This document shows positions 1 through 6,103 of a stretch of 22,586 bases of DNA, one piece after another (position 1 is the first letter of the stretch; the number at the start of each line of letters is the position of its first letter). Made by a program: the position numbers and the translations under genes. Below the pieces are notes generated by a model that saw only the letters and a list, made by a program, of their open reading frames with translations, did no database searches and had not been told where the DNA came from. Location of the stretch: the NCBI GenBank assembly GCA_003511885.1, contig DOIX01000274.1, positions 1-22,586 on the forward strand, read 5' to 3'. The DNA is from Cyanobacteria bacterium UBA11153 (GTDB taxonomy: Bacteria; Cyanobacteriota; Cyanobacteriia; Cyanobacteriales; Coleofasciculaceae).

Positions 1-76
1 GTTTTTTATCACGCTAGGAGTTTTTTATCACGCTAGCAGTTTTTTATCACGCTAGGAGTTTGTTGTCACGCTAGGA
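1..76. repeat. Four tandem copies of a 19-bp unit
   Basis: The unit gttttttatcacgctagga occurs at 1-19, 20-38, 39-57 and 58-76. Copies 1 and 3 are identical, copy 2 has one change and copy 4 has two. The array begins at the window edge and may extend upstream. It lies 56 bp before the metal permease start. A 19-bp period is not a multiple of three, so it is unlikely to be coding. No inverted symmetry suggesting an operator is seen. Confidence 0.9.
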
Positions 77-132
77 GTATAGAGGTTTTGCCTAAGTATT
101 GTATTTTCTAAGTTGGGTTTCATTTTTGCCTT

Positions 133-969
133 ATGAACTTTTTGATTCAGCCATTTCAGTACGAATTCTTTACTCGTGCCTTGTTAGTAGCCATGATGGG
201 GGGATTATTATGCGGAGTTATGGGAGTTTATATTACTACCCGTCGCATGAGTTATATCGCTCATGGATTATCTCACGCTATTTTAGGAGGAGCTGTATTC
301 AGTTATGTTTTGGGTTTAAATTTTTATATTGGTTCCGGAATTTGGGGATTTGCATCAGCTTTATTAATTCAATATTTAACAGGGCGGAGAATTTATTCTG
401 ATGCAGCCATTGGGATTGTCACCACAGCTAGTTTTGCCCTGGGTGTAGCCATTATTAGTACTTACCGAAAGTTTAGCCAAAACTTTGAAGCAGCATTATT
501 TGGCAATGTCCTAGGTGTCACTCCGGCAGATTTATGGATTGTTACAGTAGTAACTATTGTCCTCCTGACTATTGTTTTTTTCTTTTATAAACCTTTACTA
601 TTTTGGTGTTTCGATCGCGAAGTAGCAAGGGTGCATGGAGTGCCTGTCATCGCCATGGATACATTATTTGCTTTAATGCTAGCAACCTTATTAGTAGTGA
701 CGCTCAATGTATTAGGCGTAACCCTGATTATTTCCGCAGTAGTTATTCCCGCATCCATAGCTAGACTATTAAGCGATCGCTTTAGTTATATGATGTTAAT
801 TTCTGGTACTTTGGGCGCAATAATATCCTTTATTGGTGTTTACCTGAGCTATCATTTTGATATCGCATCTGGTGCTAGTGTAGTGCTATTATCCACTTTG
901 ATATTTGGTTTGCTGTTACTACTCACTAATTATCAACGTCGCCGCAAACCGAATCTTCCTCATATTTAA
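133..969 (+). CDS. Metal ABC transporter permease, ABC-3 (ZnuB/MntB/TroC) family
   Basis: This 278-residue inner-membrane protein has seven or eight hydrophobic segments across its whole length. Family-typical stretches are visible: the N-terminal GGLLCGVMGVYITTRRMSYI followed by AHGLSHAILGG, and the cytoplasmic loop FDREVARVHGVPV that contacts the ATPase in this family. The length is normal for ABC-3 permeases, which import Zn, Mn or Fe with a periplasmic binding protein and an ATPase. The partner genes are not in the window and are probably upstream. The metal cannot be told from the sequence. The ATG at 133 begins just before the first membrane segment; no strong Shine-Dalgarno sequence precedes it. 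Nothing downstream looks like part of the same operon. Confidence 0.9.
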   Translation: MNFLIQPFQYEFFTRALLVAMMGGLLCGVMGVYITTRRMSYIAHGLSHAILGGAVFSYVLGLNFYIGSGIWGFASALLIQYLTGRRIYSDAAIGIVTTASFALGVAIISTYRKFSQNFEAALFGNVLGVTPADLWIVTVVTIVLLTIVFFFYKPLLFWCFDREVARVHGVPVIAMDTLFALMLATLLVVTLNVLGVTLIISAVVIPASIARLLSDRFSYMMLISGTLGAIISFIGVYLSYHFDIASGASVVLLSTLIFGLLLLLTNYQRRRKPNLPHI

Positions 970-1007
970 TACCATTTACCGAAAAGAATGCTACAATCAA
1001 CAGCGTT

Positions 1008-1110
1008 ATACCAATTTCCTAAATTTAGGCTATAGTTGCTATTCTGGTTCCCACCTTACTAACGGGGGTTAGGGGGGTCAATTTGTAGGAATATTTTAGG
1101 AAATTGGTAT
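1008..1110. repeat. MITE-like element with 16-bp perfect terminal inverted repeats
   Basis: The sequence ataccaatttcctaaa (1008-1023) is exactly reverse-complemented at 1095-1110. The arms can be extended outward by two more bases past one mismatch. About 71 bp lie between the arms and contain a G-rich stretch but no coding frame. Small non-autonomous elements and dispersed inverted repeats are common in filamentous cyanobacteria. It sits beside a decayed gene, which fits an accessory or degenerating stretch. A target-site duplication is not obvious. Confidence 0.6.
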
Positions 1111-1122
1111 TACTTAAAGATC

Positions 1123-1453
1123 TTACTGAACATAACCAACTCTTGCCCGTTGAGCATATTCTTTTAACTCGCGTCTCAGGTGAGGATTTCTTTCCATAAA
1201 TTCATCAATAATTGCGGCTATCTGCTTTTGAATAGTTATTGCTAATCAAATACCAAAATCCTTGATTCAGTTGTGCATCTGAATAAGATTGGAGAACATT
1301 CTCACTCTCTGCAAAGATCTTCGTCAGATAAGCAACTGTAACCTTGGGCGGGATATCCTCCCACCCATCCTCATCAATATCCCAATACCAAGGGATTTTA
1401 TTAACTGGGTGTTCAAAGATATATTTAATCCAATTTTCCAAGGTGGTATTCAT
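1123..1453 (-). pseudogene. Decayed hypothetical gene with an apparent frameshift
   Basis: From the ATG at 1453 the frame encodes 82 residues, starting MNTTLENWIKYIFEHPVNK and containing SDAQLNQGFWYLISN, before stopping at 1205. The first 70 or so residues look like the N-terminal part of an uncharacterised bacterial family that, as I recall it, is roughly 200 residues long. In the neighbouring frame, from about 1216 down to a TAA at 1123, runs a coding-like segment that includes IIDEFMERNPHLRRELKEYA. Either a one- or two-base indel near 1216-1225 shifted a single gene, or a deletion joined pieces of two genes. No function can be assigned. The MITE-like repeat ends 12 bp beyond the stop. Confidence 0.5.
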
Positions 1454-1514
1454 CCTTTATATTCCTGTTATTCTGGTAAGATAAAAAAGGTAAAATATGC
1501 CTAAACTTATTAGA

Positions 1515-1540
1515 GTAGTAGGCGATTAATCGCCCACTAC
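1515..1540. repeat. 26-bp near-perfect palindrome
   Basis: The arm gtagtaggcgatt (1515-1527) is followed directly by aatcgcccactac (1528-1540). These are reverse complements except for one base, and there is no loop. It lies between two minus-strand genes and has no T-run after it on either strand, so it is not a clear terminator. It looks like a dispersed palindromic repeat. Confidence 0.6.
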
Positions 1541-1560
1541 GAACCTTTATTTAGCTTGTC

Positions 1561-1577
1561 TTTAGTCTGGGACTAAA
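1561..1577 (-). terminator. Weak hairpin overlapping the fructokinase stop codon
   Basis: The sequences tttagtc and gactaaa pair around the loop tgg. The hairpin includes the TAG stop of the kinase gene (1573-1575). It is AT-rich and no T-tract follows on the minus strand, so termination is only a possibility. Confidence 0.25.
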
Positions 1578-2553
1578 AGACAGAAACCTGCGCCAAAAAT
1601 GTCTCCACCTCAGCCGCAGTAGGTTGAGATGCGATCGCACCAGGTTTCAAACTAGTCAAGCCGCCCACCGCACTAGCATATCTCACCACATCTCGTGCTG
1701 ATTCCGCAGTCGCAATCGACTTCAATCCTTTTTGACATAATTGATGAACAAAACCTGCGACAAATCCATCACCTGCACCAGTAGTATCTGCAACATCCAT
1801 CATAAATGCTGGCACATAACCCTCATTCTCATTCAAACAATAATGACAGCCTTTATCCCCATCCGTAACTAAAACACCTTCCACCGAATTAAGACGATGG
1901 TAAATAGCGCCGGGATCTTTAGTGTCAAAAAATAACTGAGCTTCTTCCTTCGTAAGTTTCACAAAATCAACATGCTTAAATAATTCTTCAATCAATGGCT
2001 TTGCCTCACCAGAATCAGGCCAAAACATCGGTCGCCAATTAATATCCACTAAAATTTTTAAATCGTACTGTTCCGCTAATTGTAATGCCTTTTTAATCGC
2101 CGCCCGAGTTTGAGGATAAGCTAACTCCAGAGTTCCCAAAACCAAGAACTCTCCATAGTTAAATAAAGATTCAGGTAATTTGGCAGGATCGAGGAAAGCA
2201 TCAGCAAATTGGGAACTATCCAAAGCCCCAAATCCAGCAAAAGAGCGATCGCCCTTTTCTGACCGTACCACATAAACTTGTCGCGTCGGTGCAGTAGAAT
2301 GGCGCTGAATCCCTCGACTATCCACCCCAACCTCCTCCAACACCTGCACTAACTGATTTCCCGCTTTATCCTCTCCCACACAACCGATAAACCCAGCAGG
2401 AGTGCCCAAGCGAGCTAAAGCACAAGCCACATTAGCGGGAGCGCCTCCAGGATAAGGACTCCAAGATTCAACTTCCTCAAGCGGGATGCCCAATTGATCC
2501 GCTAAATAGTCAAATAATATTTCACCAAGACAGAGAATACGAGGATTAGTCAC
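1573..2553 (-). CDS. scrK: PfkB-family sugar kinase, probable fructokinase
   Basis: This 326-residue cytoplasmic protein of the PfkB/ribokinase fold probably phosphorylates free fructose to fructose 6-phosphate with ATP, feeding hexose from sucrose or fructose breakdown into glycolysis. Both family signatures are present: PGGAPANVACALARLG near residues 35-50 and DTTGAGDGFVAGF near 257-269, the latter holding the catalytic Asp (D262). The opening ILCLGEILFDY is typical of the fructokinase branch, and the length matches. The ATG at 2553 directly precedes the first beta strand. It is divergent from pedR, with a 214-bp intergenic region containing a tandem repeat. Substrate assignment within PfkB is by resemblance, so another ketose or aldose kinase cannot be excluded. 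Confidence 0.88.
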   Translation of the reverse strand: MTNPRILCLGEILFDYLADQLGIPLEEVESWSPYPGGAPANVACALARLGTPAGFIGCVGEDKAGNQLVQVLEEVGVDSRGIQRHSTAPTRQVYVVRSEKGDRSFAGFGALDSSQFADAFLDPAKLPESLFNYGEFLVLGTLELAYPQTRAAIKKALQLAEQYDLKILVDINWRPMFWPDSGEAKPLIEELFKHVDFVKLTKEEAQLFFDTKDPGAIYHRLNSVEGVLVTDGDKGCHYCLNENEGYVPAFMMDVADTTGAGDGFVAGFVHQLCQKGLKSIATAESARDVVRYASAVGGLTSLKPGAIASQPTAAEVETFLAQVSVF

Positions 2554-2601
2554 GGTTCGATTGATTTCAACTTCTTCATCAGAGTAGCAGAGAAGGGAGT
2601 A

Positions 2602-2640
2602 GGGGCTAGGGACTAGGGGCTAGGGACTAGGGGCTAGGGA
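2602..2640. repeat. Heptamer-register tandem repeat (ggggctagggacta)
   Basis: The 14-bp unit ggggctagggacta is present at 2602-2615 and 2616-2629 and, in part, at 2630-2640. Each unit is two related 7-mers. It lies in the divergent region between the fructokinase and pedR genes. The same family, in the opposite orientation and more degenerate, occurs at 6076-6103. Confidence 0.85.
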
Positions 2641-2721
2641 AAGACAAAAAAATTCTCCCTTGTCTTCCACACCCCAACCTCCACTTAGGCATCTCCTGTG
2701 CCACTCCCAATGAGGCAAGAA

Positions 2722-2751
2722 TTGAGTAAATTTATAATAAGTAAATATACT
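2722..2751 (+). promoter_or_regulatory. Candidate sigma-70-type promoter for pedR
   Basis: TTGAGT (2722-2727) and TATACT (2746-2751) are spaced by 18 bp, and the likely start of transcription is about 10 bp before the pedR ATG. This is a pattern match only; the -35 differs from consensus at two positions at most. Confidence 0.45.
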
Positions 2752-2767
2752 GAAGGGTAAAATACCG

Positions 2768-3040
2768 ATGAATGGTAGTAAATCCGATCTTCCCTCCCTC
2801 TCGGATAGGGAAATGCAGATTATAGATCTAGTGGCTGCTGGTTTAACCAATCAAGAGATTGCCCATAAACTAGAAATTAGCAAGCGGACAGTCGATAATC
2901 ACATCAGCAACATTCTGAATAAAACAGAAACAGATAACCGAGTAGCATTAGTTCGTTGGGCCCTACAATGGGGTAAAGTTTGCTTGCCAAATGTTAATTG
3001 TTGTGTATTACCCACACATAATGATGAAGTGGTTTCCTAG
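2768..3040 (+). CDS. pedR: PedR-like small LuxR-type transcription regulator
   Basis: This 90-residue protein is almost entirely a LuxR/GerE DNA-binding domain. LSDREMQIIDLVAAGLTNQE begins it near residue 11, and the recognition helix region is ISKRTVDNHISNILNKT (37-53). There is no receiver domain. After the domain comes WALQWGKVCLPNVNCC with cysteines at 72, 78 and 79. In Synechocystis, PedR (Ssl0564) is a LuxR protein of about this size whose activity is switched through a cysteine disulfide reduced by thioredoxin, linking photosynthetic electron transport to transcription. The length, lone HTH and C-terminal cysteines fit that family. Its 3' end overlaps the following lipoprotein gene by 20 bp, suggesting co-transcription. 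Which cysteine acts here is not known. Confidence 0.75.
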   Translation: MNGSKSDLPSLSDREMQIIDLVAAGLTNQEIAHKLEISKRTVDNHISNILNKTETDNRVALVRWALQWGKVCLPNVNCCVLPTHNDEVVS

Positions 3041-3611
3041 GTGGGCTTATTTATTATTGTGTATTTTCCTTATAGGCGCGATCGCAGGAGGTTGCCAAGA
3101 GGGTAATTTTTTGACTCCACCGATTCAAACCATTGGTGCAACACTCAACAGTACCGCCGCCGACCGAGAACCCCGTTATTCATATAATGGTCGTTACCTT
3201 GTCTTTAGCTCAGATCGTAACGCCCAACGGGGTATCTTTCTCTATGATGTCCAACAAAGGCGACTCGTAGATGTACCCGGACTAAACTTACCCAATGTTT
3301 TGCAAGAACAACCAGATATCAGCGCCGATTCCCGCTATATTGTTTATATCTCCGAGCAATTCGGCAAACCTGATGTTTTCGTTTACGATCGCCAAACGAT
3401 GACATCAAAACGCATAACGGAGAATATTATAGGTGAAGTCCGCCATCCCACAATTAGTGGCAATGGTCGTTTTGTGGCCTTTGAATCCAATCGTTCCGGA
3501 CAATGGGATATTGAAATATACGATCGCGGTCCTGATGTGGAGCCGTCATTACCGATCGAAAGTTCTCAACCCCCCGATCCCAATCAACCATCCCCAACCC
3601 CACCACAATGA
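3021..3611 (+). CDS. Lipoprotein with TolB-like (PD40) beta-propeller repeats
   Basis: Starting at the ATG at 3021 (a second ATG follows at 3024) gives 196 residues. A hydrophobic signal segment (9-22) ends in AIAGGC with Cys25, an acceptable though atypical lipobox, so the protein is probably lipid-anchored outside the cytoplasmic membrane. Three PD40/TolB-like blades follow, seen as REPRYSYNGRYLVFSSDRN, EQPDISADSRYIVYISEQFG and RHPTISGNGRFVAFESNRSG, each ending in a strand with (I/V)xxYDxx. Three blades are too few for a closed propeller, so it may be partial or may oligomerise. The tail is Pro-rich. An in-frame start at 2991 exists, but it would overlap pedR by 50 bp and put ten poorly fitting residues before the signal. 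The ligand is unknown. Confidence 0.75.
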   Translation: MMKWFPRWAYLLLCIFLIGAIAGGCQEGNFLTPPIQTIGATLNSTAADREPRYSYNGRYLVFSSDRNAQRGIFLYDVQQRRLVDVPGLNLPNVLQEQPDISADSRYIVYISEQFGKPDVFVYDRQTMTSKRITENIIGEVRHPTISGNGRFVAFESNRSGQWDIEIYDRGPDVEPSLPIESSQPPDPNQPSPTPPQ

Positions 3612-3732
3612 TATTTTGGTCATTTAGCTGAAGTCGGAAATCTACCTGCTCAATTTTCTCCCTAGGGAGCCTAGAGGCTAGATGGCAGAGAATGGGTGAA
3701 TGAATAAATTTATCCTCCACTCCCCGGTACAA

Positions 3733-3918
3733 TCATCGATTCAGAAGTGCTTCCAGACTCTCTTGAATTTTTTGCCAATCCCCTAGCAAGACTTCCTCAT
3801 CTGACTCATCCAAGGAAGTATCGGCTGCCCAATTTTGCAATAAAGCATCCCCTTCCCTATCTCTTGACCAAATCTGAGCATCCCACTCGTCCAGCCAGAC
3901 ATCTGTTAATAATTTCAT
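3733..3918 (-). CDS. Small acidic hypothetical protein
   Basis: This 61-residue frame starts at an ATG at 3918 (MKLLTDVWLDEWDAQIWSRD) and is rich in Asp, Glu and Trp, with no membrane segment and no Cys. It looks soluble and partly helical at its C-terminus (WQKIQESLEALLNR). I do not recognise the family. Its even composition and lack of competing frames favour a real gene, but no clear Shine-Dalgarno sequence is seen. It is divergent from mgtC, and the CRP-type sites at 4066-4103 lie about 150-185 bp upstream of it. Confidence 0.45.
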   Translation of the reverse strand: MKLLTDVWLDEWDAQIWSRDREGDALLQNWAADTSLDESDEEVLLGDWQKIQESLEALLNR

Positions 3919-4065
3919 AATCGAATTCCCAGTCGCTCTTAATTAACACATAATTTTGAGTTGAATACCTTAATCTTCGAGCAATTTACAGAAAACACCA
4001 GTAATTAAATGGCTCAAAACAGGTGATACTTATTTTCTCAAATAGTGAGGCCAAGGTGCATTTGC

Positions 4066-4103
4066 TGTGACATAAATCACAGTCAATCGTGATTTGTATC
4101 ACT
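4066..4103. promoter_or_regulatory. Two CRP-type palindromes 22 bp apart upstream of mgtC
   Basis: TGTGACATAAATCACA (4066-4081) matches TGTGA-N6-TCACA exactly. CGTGATTTGTATCACT (4088-4103) matches it with one change in each outer base. Their centres, 4073.5 and 4095.5, are two helical turns apart, so dimers would bind on the same face. Cyanobacterial cAMP receptor proteins of the SYCRP1 type use nearly this consensus. A possible -10 (TAAGAT, 4146-4151) without a recognisable -35 would place the proximal site near -62, as in class I activation. That geometry is inference. Confidence 0.65.
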
Positions 4104-4181
4104 GAGTAACTTACGGATTGGGGATCGGAGGCGAGAGGTGAGAGGTAAGATTGAAGTTAAATATTCGCGATCGCAATTTTA

Positions 4182-4679
4182 ATGGATGGGATTTTATCCG
4201 TAGTGCCTCTAACCAATACAATGTTCATCAATTCCCATGATTGGTGGAGTTTAACCTATCGACTCAGTTTAGCTGTCTTTGTCGGAGGCGCAATTGGCTG
4301 GAATCGCCAAGCTGCTGGCAAACCCGCTGGATTGAGAACGCACATGCTTGTAAGCTTAGGTTCAGCCATATTTGCACTGATTCCCCTAATGGCAAATTTT
4401 TCCACCTCAACTGACACCCTCAGCCGAGTCATTCAGGGAGTCGCTACTGGCGTGGGATTTTTAGGTGCTGGAGAAATTTTACATCAGTCAGTGCAAGAGT
4501 CTGGCAAACCAAAGATTAAGGGATTAACTTCCGCAGCCACTATTTGGTTGACGGCAGCATTGGGGATAGTAGCAGGTTGTGGTTTTTGGCAGTTGAGTTT
4601 CCTGGCTACGATAATGGCCTTATTTATTTTAAGTGCTGCTAAAAAATTAGAACGGATTGTTTTTCACCGAGAAGATTGA
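4182..4679 (+). CDS. MgtC/SapB family membrane protein
   Basis: This 165-residue integral membrane protein has four to five hydrophobic helices. The MgtC core is clear: GGAIGWNRQAAGKPAGLRTH near 35-54, GVATGVGFLGAGEI near 86-99, and IKGLTSAATIWLTAALGI near 112-129. It lacks the C-terminal cytoplasmic domain of pathogen MgtC, as the shorter SapB-like members do. The family is linked to low-magnesium adaptation and, in pathogens, to inhibition of ATP synthase; its role in cyanobacteria is not established. The ATG at 4182 is used; the ATG at 4221 would remove 13 non-conserved residues and is possible. The upstream region carries the paired CRP-type sites. Confidence 0.88.
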   Translation: MDGILSVVPLTNTMFINSHDWWSLTYRLSLAVFVGGAIGWNRQAAGKPAGLRTHMLVSLGSAIFALIPLMANFSTSTDTLSRVIQGVATGVGFLGAGEILHQSVQESGKPKIKGLTSAATIWLTAALGIVAGCGFWQLSFLATIMALFILSAAKKLERIVFHRED

Positions 4680-4738
4680 TTGAGTATTTGCTGGGGCGAT
4701 AATCTTGTTTTCCATAACAATAGGCACATATAGCAGTG

Positions 4739-4773
4739 GACAGTTGACAGTTGACAGTTGACAGTTGACAGTT
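4739..4773. repeat. Five tandem heptamers (gacagtt)
   Basis: Five uninterrupted identical copies of gacagtt lie 60 bp after the mgtC stop. Heptameric short tandem repeats (STRRs) are a known feature of filamentous cyanobacterial genomes. Confidence 0.95.
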
Positions 4774-4907
4774 ATTTAATCTAAATCAAACCTTTTACTC
4801 AGGAAGGCTTGGAGGCTCTATTCGTGACATTATCGATCTATTAATCAACAGATGTGGCTGTTACTATAATTGTCAAGCCGTGATTCATTAATACACCACC
4901 CAAAAAA

Positions 4908-4945
4908 CCTTTGCGCCCTTTGCGCCCACCTTTGCGCCCTTTGCG
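4908..4945. repeat. Two 17-bp copies of cctttgcgccctttgcg
   Basis: Identical copies occur at 4908-4924 and 4929-4945. Each contains an internal half-repeat (ctttgcg twice). The second is followed by tta and an A-run. Confidence 0.85.
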
Positions 4946-5028
4946 TTAAAAAAAAAAGATCTTAGCATCCCCATAGCGAGGGACTGGGTACTGGGATTAG
5001 CAATTTACATACACTACCAGAATTAGTT

Positions 5029-5904
5029 CTAGTTAGTATGACTTAGCTCGTGAAGACTAGGTGCTTCTTCCAAATTCCCCAAGTCGAATAAAAACGGTAC
5101 ACTACCATTACCATCACCATTAATAACTAGAACTTTCGGTACTTGTCCTCCACCTAATTTCCAAGCTTCAATTGCTTCTTTCATCAGTACTAAATTACCG
5201 CCTTGGGCTTTCAAAGTTTCGGCTAATAGTCTTTGTGCTTCTGCTTTCCCTTTGGCAAGATTAATCTCTGCTTGTGCTTCTTGTTCTGCTTCTTGGGCGA
5301 TGTAAACTGCCCTTTGCGCCCGTTGCTCGGCAATTTGTTTCTCTTCAACTGCTTTGGAGAATTCTGCGGAAAATGTGAGATCGACGACGCTAGTATCTAG
5401 GATGATAATGCCATATTTATCTAAACGACTGCTTAAGGCTTCATCAAAGTCTTGCTTTAATAAATCCCTTTGGGTAATTGCTTGTTCTACTGTTCTTTTG
5501 GCGGCGGCAATTTTAAAGGATTCTTGCGTTTGAGGGGCGATAATTTTGGAGACGATATTCTGTAATGTTCCTTGGGTTCTCCTAATATTAACTACTTGGG
5601 CTGGATCGAGGCGAAAGTTGATGGCAAAACTAGCAGATAGTTGTTGAAGATCCTGTGTCGAACTTTGGGCAGGAACTTCAAATTTTTGCACGGTTACATC
5701 GTAGATATCTACTGTTGATATTAAGGGCGGTTTGAGATGTATTCCTTCCATTAATACCCCATCTCTGGCTTTGCCTAAGATACTTAGTACTCCAGCTTGT
5801 CCTGGTGTGATAATAATAAATGAACTTAAGCTGAGGAGAATTACTGCTGCTGCGATAATTCCGGCGACGACTGATTGCCAATTTTGGGTATTTTGATATC
5901 TCAT
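5029..5904 (-). CDS. Prohibitin-family (SPFH/Band 7) membrane protein
   Basis: This 291-residue protein has one N-terminal membrane anchor (about 12-34) leading into an SPFH domain. Prohibitin features are visible: ITPGQAGVLSILGKARDGVL, then GIHLKPPL and VDIYDVTVQKFEVPAQSSTQD. A long heptad-rich helix (about 185-245, with EKQIAEQRAQRAVYIAQEAE) is the usual coiled coil for ring assembly. Related proteins form large membrane-bound rings that stabilise membrane proteins or regulate FtsH-type proteases; Synechocystis has such a homologue (Slr1106, by recollection). The Gly/Asn-rich C-terminus after residue 255 looks specific to this branch. The ATG at 5904 is the only sensible start. The region just upstream carries a TTGGTTG-type heptamer repeat. 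Confidence 0.9.
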   Translation of the reverse strand: MRYQNTQNWQSVVAGIIAAAVILLSLSSFIIITPGQAGVLSILGKARDGVLMEGIHLKPPLISTVDIYDVTVQKFEVPAQSSTQDLQQLSASFAINFRLDPAQVVNIRRTQGTLQNIVSKIIAPQTQESFKIAAAKRTVEQAITQRDLLKQDFDEALSSRLDKYGIIILDTSVVDLTFSAEFSKAVEEKQIAEQRAQRAVYIAQEAEQEAQAEINLAKGKAEAQRLLAETLKAQGGNLVLMKEAIEAWKLGGGQVPKVLVINGDGNGSVPFLFDLGNLEEAPSLHELSHTN

Positions 5905-5991
5905 TTGTGGTTGGTTATTTGTTGTTGGTTGTTTCTTTAGGGAATGGGTAATTAGTCATTTTTTCCTGTTTCATGGTTGATTTTTGACTTG

Positions 5992-6033
5992 GGTTATTGG
6001 TTATTGGTTGTTGGTTGTTGGTTGTTGGTTATT
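5992..6033. repeat. Six tandem heptamers (ggttatt/ggttgtt)
   Basis: The units ggttatt, ggttatt, ggttgtt (three times) and ggttatt run without a break. They sit upstream of the prohibitin start and may lie in its promoter region. A looser version of the same motif is at about 5907-5931. Confidence 0.95.
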
Positions 6034-6075
6034 TTAGGCTATCATTCCTCATTCCCCAAACCCACTCTCTAATCA

Positions 6076-6103
6076 CTAGTCTCTAGCTCCTAGTCTCTAG
6101 CCC
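6076..6103. repeat. Four heptamers of the ctagtcy/ctagcyc family at a gene end
   Basis: The units are ctagtct, ctagctc, ctagtct and ctagccc. The array contains the stop codon of the radical SAM gene (6083-6085) and encodes its last six residues. It belongs to the same family as the repeat at 2602-2640, which has the complementary orientation. Confidence 0.85.

Larger units (their letters stand above)
4680..5028. other. Convergent intergenic region with two tandem repeats
   Basis: This 349-bp gap between mgtC and the prohibitin gene has no credible coding frame. It holds the heptamer array at 4739-4773, the tttgcgccc repeat at 4908-4945, and an A-run at about 4947-4957. No convincing hairpin terminator was found for either converging gene. 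Confidence 0.7.
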
